A stretch of 11,177 nucleotides of DNA from positions 1 through 11,177 of the forward strand of contig JAEPNS010000080.1 of NCBI GenBank assembly GCA_017643325.1, given 5' to 3'. How positions within the stretch are numbered: the stretch's first letter is position 1; each line of letters starts with the position of its first letter. This DNA is from Alphaproteobacteria bacterium. GTDB lineage: Bacteria > Pseudomonadota > Alphaproteobacteria > UBA6615. Below, one piece after another: positions 5,833 to 11,177 of the stretch. The notes below the pieces were generated by a model, which saw only the letters and a list, made by a program, of their open reading frames with translations, had not been told where the DNA came from and made no database searches. The position numbers were made by a program, and so were the translations under genes.

Positions 5833-6846
5833 CTAGATCTCGATCACGATTTTGCCAAAGTGCCGCCCCTCGCGCATGTGCGCGAACGCCGCCGGCAGCT
5901 CGTCGAGGGCAAAGCGTGTCTCGTCCAGCGCCGGGCGCAGCCCGCTCACCTCGACGGCGCGCAGCATCGCCGCGAACTGCTCGTAACTGCCGCAGGTGAC
6001 GCCCTCCAGCCGCACCTTGCGGGTGACAACCAGCGGCAGGCGGAACTCGTGGTTCGCGCCGGACAGCACACCGATCAGCGCGATCGCCCCGCCCAGGCGC
6101 ACCGCCTTGATCGACTGTTCGAGCGTGCCTGCCCCGCCGACCTCGACCACCAGGTCGAGCCCGCGCCCGCCTGACATCTCCCGCGCCACACGGGCCCATT
6201 CGGGCGTGTCGGCATAGTTGATCAGGTGATCCGCGCCGAGCTCGCGCAGGCGCTCCAGTTTCGTGTCCGACGACGACGTCGCGATCACCTCGCAGCCGAG
6301 CAGCCTGGCGAACTGCAGCGCGAAGACCGACACCCCGCCAGACCCCTGGGTCAGCACCAGGTCACCCGGTTTCGCGCCGCCCTGGTCGACCACCGCGCTC
6401 CACGCGGTCAGCCCGGCGCAGGGCAGCGCCGCCGCCTCGGCGTCGCTGAGATGCGCGGGCGTGTGCGCCAGCCCGTGTTCGGGCAGCACCCGGAGTTCCG
6501 TGGCCATCCCGTCGATCATGCCGCCGAGACCGGAATGCATGACGTCTTCCCGGGGTTCGCCCGCGAGCCATTCCTGGAAGAAGTTGGCGACGACCCGGTC
6601 ACCCGGCTTGAAGCGGGTCACGCCGTCGCCGACCGCTGCGACCTCACCGGCCCCGTCGGAGACCGGGATCAGGTTCTCGGACTTCTGGCGCGAGCCGTAG
6701 CCACCCTCGACCGTGAGCAGGTCGCGATAGTTCAGCGTCGCGGCCCGGACCCGGACGAGAACCTCGCCGGGACCGGGCTCCGGGTCGGGCAGCTCGACAA
6801 CCGACAGGTTGTCGAGCCCCGGCGAAGAGACGACGGCAGCGCGCAT
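5833..6846 (-). CDS. Zinc-independent medium-chain dehydrogenase/reductase (quinone oxidoreductase-like)
   Basis: The product is 337 residues. The N-terminal GroES-like domain starts MRAAVVSSPGLDNLSVVELP with the family phrase ATLNYRDLL (36-44). The NAD(P)-binding domain follows, with TQGSGGVSVFALQFARLLG (166-184) and the acidic/polar end of beta2 near SSSDTKLE. The position that holds the first zinc-ligand Cys in alcohol dehydrogenases is Asn-Tyr here, there is no GHE motif (SDGAGEV instead), and the structural-zinc four-Cys loop is absent. It therefore belongs with zinc-lacking MDRs such as quinone or enoyl reductases. The ATG at 6846 has GGGAG 8 nt upstream. It leads a probable two-gene unit with the AhpD-like selenoprotein 56 nt downstream. 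It should be cytoplasmic and NADPH-dependent; the substrate is unknown, though reduction of reactive carbonyls or quinones would fit its redox neighbour. Confidence 0.9.
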   Translation of the reverse strand: MRAAVVSSPGLDNLSVVELPDPEPGPGEVLVRVRAATLNYRDLLTVEGGYGSRQKSENLIPVSDGAGEVAAVGDGVTRFKPGDRVVANFFQEWLAGEPREDVMHSGLGGMIDGMATELRVLPEHGLAHTPAHLSDAEAAALPCAGLTAWSAVVDQGGAKPGDLVLTQGSGGVSVFALQFARLLGCEVIATSSSDTKLERLRELGADHLINYADTPEWARVAREMSGGRGLDLVVEVGGAGTLEQSIKAVRLGGAIALIGVLSGANHEFRLPLVVTRKVRLEGVTCGSYEQFAAMLRAVEVSGLRPALDETRFALDELPAAFAHMREGRHFGKIVIEI

Positions 6847-6890
6847 GAAAATTCTCCCGTGAGGAGGTTATCCCGCCCGGCCCCTTCATA

Positions 6891-6935
6891 CTTCGTCAGG
6901 CTCAGCATGAGGGCCTCACCCTGAGCTTGACGAAG
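6891..6935. repeat. 45-bp imperfect palindrome between mscS and the MDR gene
   Basis: The arms begin CTTCGTCAGGCTCAG and end CTGAGCTTGACGAAG, with further pairing TGAGG/CCTCA toward the centre; about 19 of 22 positions pair. It lies between the mscS stop (6964) and the MDR start (6846) and would fold strongly in RNA. There is no U-tract, so it is either a rho-independent-like attenuator without one or a member of an intergenic palindrome family. The CTTCGTCAAGCTCAGGGTGAGG pattern resembles repeats commonly seen in alphaproteobacterial genomes. No clear promoter was found in the surrounding 117-bp gap. Confidence 0.75.
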
Positions 6936-6963
6936 GGCGAGGCCCGGGACAGGACGTCTGCGC

Positions 6964-7794
6964 CTACTCGGCGGCCTCGTTGACGTGATGGACGACCTGC
7001 TGCGGGAACGGGATCGAGATACCGTCGGCCTCGAGCTGTTCCTTGAGCTTCTTGGTGAGGTCCCAGCGCATGCCCCAGTAATCGCCCGCGTCGCACCAGA
7101 CGCGCACGATCAGGTTCACCGAACTGTCGGCCAGTTCGCCGACCACGACCACGGGCTCCGGATCGTCGTGGGCGCGCGATTCCTCGCCGATCACGCGCCG
7201 GATCGTCGCCATGGCGGTGTTGATGTCATCGCCGTAGTCGATACCCATCACGAGGTCGACGCGCCGCGTCGGGTTGGCGCTGAAGTTCTTGATCGCCTGG
7301 CCCCAGATCTCTCCGTTCGGCATGATGATCTTGACGTTGTCGCCGGTGGCCATTTCGGTGGTGAACAGCCCGACCTCCTTGACCGTGCCCGACTGGCCGC
7401 CGACATCGACGAAGTCCCCGATCTTGAACGGCCGGAACAGCAGCAGCATGACCCCGGCCGCGACATTGCTGAGCGTGCCCTGCAAGGCCAGGCCGATGGC
7501 GAGGCCCGCGGCACCGAAGACGGCAACGAGACTGGTCGCCTCGACACCGAACTGCTGCAAGGCCGCGATGACGACGAACGCGATCACCGCGTACTTGACG
7601 AGGCTCCCGAAAAAGCGCGAAAGCGTCGGGTCCGCCCTCTTGCTGCGGCTGAAGGCCTTCTCGACCGCACGGCGTGCCCAGCCCGCGGCGACGAAGCCCA
7701 GAATGATGATCACGAGCGCGCCGATCACATCGAGCCCGTAGGTCGCGAGCACGGTGTAGACCTGCTCGATCACGTCCTGCATCTGTTGGTCCAT
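6964..7794 (-). CDS. mscS: Small-conductance mechanosensitive channel (MscS family)
   Basis: The product is 276 residues, close to the 286 of E. coli MscS. The start ATG at 7794 (MDQQMQDVIEQ) has AAGGAG 7 nt upstream and is preferred over a 15-residue extension. There are three inner-membrane helices at about 20-40, 62-84 and 88-122. The pore helix TM3 reads AVFGAAGLAIGLALQGTLSN and is nearly the same as in E. coli (alternating Ala/Gly packing with gate leucines), followed by FRPFKIGDFVDVGG. The cytoplasmic vestibule contains IMPNGEIWGQAIKNF and RVDLVMGIDYGDD, ending in ISIPFPQQVVH. The channel opens under membrane tension to release solutes during hypo-osmotic shock. It follows a small membrane-protein gene by 75 nt and precedes a palindrome, and probably forms a short membrane-protein unit separate in function from the catabolic genes. 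Confidence 0.95.
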   Translation of the reverse strand: MDQQMQDVIEQVYTVLATYGLDVIGALVIIILGFVAAGWARRAVEKAFSRSKRADPTLSRFFGSLVKYAVIAFVVIAALQQFGVEATSLVAVFGAAGLAIGLALQGTLSNVAAGVMLLLFRPFKIGDFVDVGGQSGTVKEVGLFTTEMATGDNVKIIMPNGEIWGQAIKNFSANPTRRVDLVMGIDYGDDINTAMATIRRVIGEESRAHDDPEPVVVVGELADSSVNLIVRVWCDAGDYWGMRWDLTKKLKEQLEADGISIPFPQQVVHHVNEAAE

Positions 7795-7818
7795 AGGGAT
7801 ACTCCTTTTCCCGATACC

Positions 7819-7837
7819 GCCCGGCATTGCACCGGGC
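7819..7837 (-). other. Small hairpin in the mscS leader
   Basis: GCCCGG and CCGGGC are separated by a seven-base loop TGCAATG, about 25 nt upstream of the mscS ATG. It could be a weak attenuator or a processing site between the two membrane-protein genes. There is no U-tract and the role is unknown. Confidence 0.3.
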
Positions 7838-7869
7838 ACCCCAAAACGAAGCCTCCCCCCGGAAGCCCT

Positions 7870-8118
7870 CTAGCGCCGGCGTGCGTAGCGCAGCGCCGCG
7901 AGAATGATCCAGATCGGCACCACGACCACGGCCCCGATCAGAACGAACGGCACCGCCCACTCCAGCGCCGCAACCAGCGCGTCGAAGATGCTCTCCGCCG
8001 TCCCCCCGACGGCACCGAGCAGGCTCTCCGGCTCGACGTCCAGCACCGACAGAACGATGCCGACGACGAGCGACAGAAAGAACAGCTTCAGGAGCGTCCC
8101 GCCGATATTCCGTGGCAT
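7870..8118 (-). CDS. Small two-helix membrane protein, DUF6460-like
   Basis: The product is 82 residues. It has an N-terminal hydrophobic segment at about 8-26 (TLLKLFFLSLVVGIVLSVL) and a second at about 52-76 (LEWAVPFVLIGAVVVVPIWI), ending in the basic tail LRYARRR, which by the positive-inside rule places the C-terminus in the cytoplasm. The pattern SLVVGIVLSVLDVEPESLL, then a helix with VVPIWIIL, resembles the small alphaproteobacterial family I remember as DUF6460; this assignment is from memory and not certain. The ATG at 8118 has no obvious Shine-Dalgarno. The gene lies 98 nt after the aldolase-family gene and 75 nt before mscS, so it may be cotranscribed with mscS. No function is known. 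Confidence 0.72.
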   Translation of the reverse strand: MPRNIGGTLLKLFFLSLVVGIVLSVLDVEPESLLGAVGGTAESIFDALVAALEWAVPFVLIGAVVVVPIWIILAALRYARRR

Positions 8119-8127
8119 GACGTTACA

Positions 8128-8153
8128 GACCGATCTTCATTCCCGGATCGGCC
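8128..8153. other. Short inverted repeat upstream of the small membrane-protein gene
   Basis: GACCGATC and GATCGGCC flank a ten-base loop, giving eight pairs with one G-U in the minus-strand RNA. It lies 64 nt past the aldolase-family stop and 9 nt before the next gene's start. It might end the catabolic operon or act as an operator; no U-tract follows on the minus strand. Confidence 0.3.
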
Positions 8154-8216
8154 GGTTTTAGGCGACGAACGCCGCCGCGTCGATAGGGATTATGTCGGAT
8201 ACCGCGAACGTCAAAA

Positions 8217-8996
8217 TCAGGTCCGGTAGCTCGGATCCAGCGCGTCGAGCCGGCGCAGGTGTCCCGGCCAGTCGCGTTCCGCGACGCTGGTCGAGGTCTC
8301 GAACTGCTTTGCCGTGTGCTCGCACACCTCCGGCGACGGATAGACAAGCGCATCCGGGCCGCCGGCCGCCATCGCCTGGATCTGGCTGCGCGCGCATTTC
8401 TCCAGGTAGAACACCAGCGAGAAGGCCTCGGCGCAGGTGCGCCCGGCGGTGAGGAACCCGTGGTTGCGCAGGATCATCGACTGGTTGTCGCCGAGGTCGG
8501 CGATGAGGCGCTCGCGCTCGTCGAGGTCCAGCGCGATCCCCTCATAGTCATGATAGGACAGCCGGTTGTAGAAGCGCATCGCGTGCTGGGAGATCGGCAG
8601 CAGGCCGCACTTCATCGCCGACACGGCCATCCCGGCTTCCGAATGGGTGTGGAGCACGCAGGCGTATTCGTGGCTCGCGCCATGCACGGCGCTGTGGATC
8701 GTGAACCCGGCCGGGTTGATCTTGTAGGGACCGTTGTTGTCCAGCTCGTTGCCGTCCTGGTCCACCTTGATCAGGCTCGACGCCGTGATCTCGTTGAACA
8801 TCAGGCCGTAGGGGTTCAGCAGGAACGTGTCCTCGCCGGGCACCCGCGCGGAGATGTGGGTGCGGGTCATGTCCGACATGTCGTAGAGGTCGACCAGCCG
8901 GTAGCAGGCCGCGAGGTTGACCCGCATCTCCCACTCCTCGGGGCTGACCTGGTTCTCGACACTCGGATACAGCTCGACGATCTCGGCGTTGGCCAT
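8217..8996 (-). CDS. Class II aldolase/adducin-family protein
   Basis: The product is 259 residues. The fold is shown by CYRLVDLYDMSD, THISARVPG (47-54), LNPYGLMFNEIT, INPAGFTIHSAVH (93-105), CVLHTHSEAGMAVSA (113-127) and ILRNHGFLTAGRT (175-187). His116, His118 and His179 are the expected metal (zinc) ligands. Fuculose-1-phosphate aldolase uses a glutamate in the SSE motif before the helix; here that place reads AGFTIHSA, with no Glu, as in the adducin-like branch. True aldol cleavage is therefore doubtful, and decarboxylation or another lyase reaction is possible. The ATG at 8996 has GGGAG 7 nt upstream, and the FAH-family stop is 14 nt before it, so it is the third gene of a tight operon. 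Cytoplasmic. Confidence 0.92.
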   Translation of the reverse strand: MANAEIVELYPSVENQVSPEEWEMRVNLAACYRLVDLYDMSDMTRTHISARVPGEDTFLLNPYGLMFNEITASSLIKVDQDGNELDNNGPYKINPAGFTIHSAVHGASHEYACVLHTHSEAGMAVSAMKCGLLPISQHAMRFYNRLSYHDYEGIALDLDERERLIADLGDNQSMILRNHGFLTAGRTCAEAFSLVFYLEKCARSQIQAMAAGGPDALVYPSPEVCEHTAKQFETSTSVAERDWPGHLRRLDALDPSYRT

Positions 8997-9010
8997 GTTC
9001 GTTCTCCCGT

Positions 9011-10009
9011 TCAGTCAGCCGCCGCCTCGGCGACGACGTTGTTTTTCTGCGCGCCCAGCCCCTCGACCTCGGCCTCGACGACGTCGCCCGGCTGCAGGTA
9101 GGTGCCCTGCCCGTGGCCGACCCCGGCCGGAGTCCCGGTCGACAGGATGTCGCCCGGCTCGAGCGTGATCATCGCGGACGCGAAGGCGATCTGCTCTTCC
9201 GGCGAGAATACCATCTCGCCGGTATTTCCGTCCTGCTTGGTCTCGCCGTTGACCTTCAGGGTCAGGCGCAGGTCCATGTGGTCCGGCACGAAGGCGCGCG
9301 GCACGAACCACGGCCCCATGGGTGCGAAGGTGTCGTGGCTCTTGCCGCCGAACCAGTCGGTGCGCAGCGTCGGCCAGTCCTCGCGCATGTTCCAGCCCCG
9401 CGCGGACACGTCATTCGTGGTCATGAAGCCGGCAATGCAATCCATCGCGCGCTCTGCCGTCGCCCGCTTGGTGCGGCGGCCGACGGCCATCGCGAGTTCG
9501 ACCTCCCAGTCGATCTTGTCGGAATCCGACGGGATGATGATGTCGTCGTGCGCGCCGGAGAGGGCCGACGGCGCCTTCAGGAACGAATAGGGATGCACCC
9601 GCGACTTGTCGCGGTCGAGCATGCTGTCGCGCTCCGCATCGTCCTTCGCGGTCCCCGCCTCGACCATCTCGCGGATATGGTCGCCGTAGTTGGCGGCGGC
9701 ATAGATCATCTTGCCGGGCGCGAGGACCGGCGCGAGGAAGCGCACCTGCCCGACATCGACAGCCGCCGCGTCGGGCGCGTCTCCCGCCGCCGCGAACGCG
9801 GCCATGTCATGCAGCAGCTCGAAGTTGCGGTCCCAGTCCTGCAGCAGGTTGAGCAGCGCGTTGACGCCGAACAGCGCCCCGCCCCGCTTGCCCTGCCGCC
9901 AGGCGCGGTAGAGCGCGTCGAGGTCCCAGGCCCGGCCGTCCGTCTCGAGGACGACGAAGGGCGGCCCGCCGGCCGAAACCGTGGCGAGCCGGAAGACGCC
10001 CCCGGTCAC
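9011..10009 (-). CDS. Fumarylacetoacetate hydrolase (FAH) family protein
   Basis: The product is 332 residues, starting at GTG (10009). The start is 3 nt after the upstream TAA, so translation is probably coupled. The C-terminal FAH domain begins near residue 98 (PGKMIYAAANYGDHIREM, with His111) and runs through SFLKAPSALSGAHDDIIIP. The metal triad is Glu169 and Glu171 (DWEVELAMAVG) plus Asp200 (TTNDVSARG). GGKSHDTFAPMGPWFVP and LEPGDILSTGTPAGVGHG complete the signature. Residues 1-95 form the smaller, variable N-terminal domain. Members hydrolyse C-C bonds in beta-diketones or decarboxylate/hydrate oxo-acids, usually late in aromatic or sugar-acid degradation, with Mg or Ca. All metal and catalytic residues seem present. 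In context it acts between a TPP enzyme and an aldolase-family protein; the substrate is not determined. Confidence 0.93.
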   Translation of the reverse strand: MTGGVFRLATVSAGGPPFVVLETDGRAWDLDALYRAWRQGKRGGALFGVNALLNLLQDWDRNFELLHDMAAFAAAGDAPDAAAVDVGQVRFLAPVLAPGKMIYAAANYGDHIREMVEAGTAKDDAERDSMLDRDKSRVHPYSFLKAPSALSGAHDDIIIPSDSDKIDWEVELAMAVGRRTKRATAERAMDCIAGFMTTNDVSARGWNMREDWPTLRTDWFGGKSHDTFAPMGPWFVPRAFVPDHMDLRLTLKVNGETKQDGNTGEMVFSPEEQIAFASAMITLEPGDILSTGTPAGVGHGQGTYLQPGDVVEAEVEGLGAQKNNVVAEAAAD

Positions 10010-10012
10010 GGG

Positions 10013-11177
10013 TTACTCGCCCGTGACCGCCAGCGGCGCCAGTGCGTTCAGGTCGCTCGTCACATCGAGGATGACCGGTTTGGTCTTGGCCGCCTCGAAG
10101 GCCTGCTGGATCGCGCCCGCGACCTCGCCCGGCTTCTCGACACGGATGCCCACGGCGCCCATCTCCTCGGCGATGCGTGCGAAGTTCACGTCGGTGAACT
10201 GCCAGAGCTTCAGCGCTTCCTCGGTCTGCTCGCCGCCATAGACCCGGTCGAAGCCCCGCTTGGACTGGTTGCCCGAAGCGTTGTTGTTGACCAGCGTCAC
10301 GGTGTTGATGCCCCAGCGCGCCGCCGTCTCGACATCGCCGATGTGATACCAGAAGCCCGCATCGCCGGTGAAACAGAAGACCGGGCGGTCGGGGACGCCG
10401 CACTTGGCGCCGAGCGCCGCGGAAAACGCCCACCCCAGGTGGCCGGCCGAGCGCATGTAGCTCTGGTTCGGCGAGGTCAGGTCGAACATGCCGCCCATCC
10501 ACATCCCGGTATGCCCGGTGTCCGCGACGACGATGGCGTCGTCGGGCAGGTGCTGGGACAGCTCGTGGCAGATGCGCTCCGGGCGCATCGGCACATCGTC
10601 GGACGTGAGCAGGTCGTTGTACTTTTCCCGCCAGTTCCCGTCGGCTTCCGCCGCCCGCCTGGCCCAGCCGGTGCGGCGTTCGGCGGATTCCGCGTTGGTC
10701 ATGGCAAGCAGGCGCGTGACCGCGACCTTGGCGTCGGCCTGCACGCCCGCGACGACCGGATAGTTGCGGCCGATCTCGGCGGGCTCGATGTCGATATGCA
10801 CCACCGGCGTGCCGATTTCCGGCACCGCCCAGAAGTGGGTCACCATGCCGCCGGTCGAGGACCCGATGTAGATCACCAGGTCGGCCTCGTTGACGATGAT
10901 GTTGGCGCTCTCGCGCGAGTAGGTGCCGACCACGCCCACGGAGAGCGGGTGGTTGGCCGGGATCGTGTCCTTGCCGTTCAGCGAGGTCGCGACCGGGATG
11001 TTCAGGCGTTCGGCGAGCGCCACGACGTCGGCCTGCGCGCCGGACGCCTTCACGCCCCCGCCCGCCACGATCACCGGACGTTCGGCTTTCTCGATCGCGT
11101 CCATGGCCGCACGCAGCGCATCCTCGGACGGCTCCGGGCGGTAGGCCGGGGTCCGGGCGAAGGCCTCCTCCACGAGG
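10013..11177 (-). CDS. Thiamine-diphosphate-dependent enzyme of the acetolactate synthase superfamily, N-terminus outside window
   Basis: The frame is open from the right edge and ends in TAA at 10013-10015, leaving about 388 residues. Since family members have about 550-590, the N-terminal Pyr domain with its catalytic Glu is missing. The central domain is seen from RPVIVAGGGVKASGAQ through TSLNGKDTIPANHPLSVGVVG and VVHIDIEPAEIGRNYPV. The C-terminal PP domain has DTGHTGMWM, YMRSAGHLGWAFSAALGAK and the cofactor motif FTGDAGFWYHIGDVETAARWG, then TLVNNNASGN. The motif is GDA, not the usual GDG, followed by the expected Asn pair 27-28 residues later. The family includes acetolactate synthase, benzoylformate decarboxylase and sulfoacetaldehyde acetyltransferase. 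The flanking FAH and aldolase genes indicate catabolism and not branched-chain amino acid synthesis. No small regulatory subunit is present here. Confidence 0.92.
   Translation of the reverse strand, partial: LVEEAFARTPAYRPEPSEDALRAAMDAIEKAERPVIVAGGGVKASGAQADVVALAERLNIPVATSLNGKDTIPANHPLSVGVVGTYSRESANIIVNEADLVIYIGSSTGGMVTHFWAVPEIGTPVVHIDIEPAEIGRNYPVVAGVQADAKVAVTRLLAMTNAESAERRTGWARRAAEADGNWREKYNDLLTSDDVPMRPERICHELSQHLPDDAIVVADTGHTGMWMGGMFDLTSPNQSYMRSAGHLGWAFSAALGAKCGVPDRPVFCFTGDAGFWYHIGDVETAARWGINTVTLVNNNASGNQSKRGFDRVYGGEQTEEALKLWQFTDVNFARIAEEMGAVGIRVEKPGEVAGAIQQAFEAAKTKPVILDVTSDLNALAPLAVTGE

Noticed and set aside
4664..5836. 390-residue plus-strand ORF opposite the selenoprotein gene
   Set aside because: No motif, no ribosome-binding site, and the minus strand carries clear family sequence.
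5054..6199. Longer upstream start for the AhpD-like gene (381 codons before the TGA)
   Set aside because: The extension overlaps the 3' end of the well-supported MDR gene in another frame and looks like low-complexity shadow translation. The ATG at 5776 has a good ribosome-binding site.
6985..8229. 414-residue plus-strand ORF across mscS and the small membrane gene
   Set aside because: It is rich in Asp/His/Arg, antisense to a textbook MscS channel, and spans intergenic gaps.
10013..11177. Glyoxylate carboligase to match the neighbouring hyi
   Set aside because: The C-terminal sequence around GDAGFWYHIGD does not resemble Gcl, and hyi is more than 7 kb away on the far side of a convergent/divergent gene.

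Overview
This is a GC-rich window of about 11 kb, dense in catabolic and redox genes and almost entirely coding on the minus strand; only one gene, at 3821-4561, is on the plus strand. Gene content, codon use and the intergenic palindromic repeats suggest a free-living alphaproteobacterium, perhaps Rhodospirillales-like. That placement is inference: there is no rRNA or other marker here. No phage, transposase, CRISPR array or tRNA was seen.

Layout in transcription order, right to left on the minus strand. (1) 11177-8217 is a tight operon: a thiamine-diphosphate enzyme of the acetolactate synthase superfamily (its N-terminus lies outside the window), a fumarylacetoacetate-hydrolase-family protein starting with GTG 3 nt after the previous stop, and a class II aldolase/adducin-family protein. 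(2) 8118-6964 holds a small two-helix membrane protein and an MscS mechanosensitive channel. (3) 6846-4679 holds a zinc-independent MDR oxidoreductase followed by an AhpD-like gene. The AhpD-like gene has an in-frame TGA exactly where the second cysteine of the CxxC active site should be, with family-like sequence continuing in the same frame, so it is best read as a selenoprotein (CxxUxxxH). A stem-loop that fits the bacterial SECIS description lies 18-37 nt after the TGA. (4) A YgfF-like short-chain dehydrogenase on the plus strand converges on the selenoprotein gene and diverges from an OsmC-family gene. (5) 2902-1 holds a hydroxypyruvate-isomerase-family protein and the large molybdopterin subunit of a xanthine dehydrogenase/aldehyde oxidase-type enzyme, cut by the left edge.

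Two 95-bp, 85/95-identical repeat copies (2982-3076 and 4576-4670) each carry two hairpins with compensatory base differences. A separate 45-bp imperfect palindrome sits at 6891-6935.

Functionally the window looks like accessory carbon catabolism (TPP enzyme, FAH, aldolase, Hyi, molybdenum hydroxylase, SDR, MDR) mixed with thiol/peroxide chemistry (OsmC, AhpD-like selenoprotein). The substrates cannot be read from the sequence. The standout item is the selenoprotein, which an ordinary gene caller would split at the TGA into two unrelated-looking ORFs.
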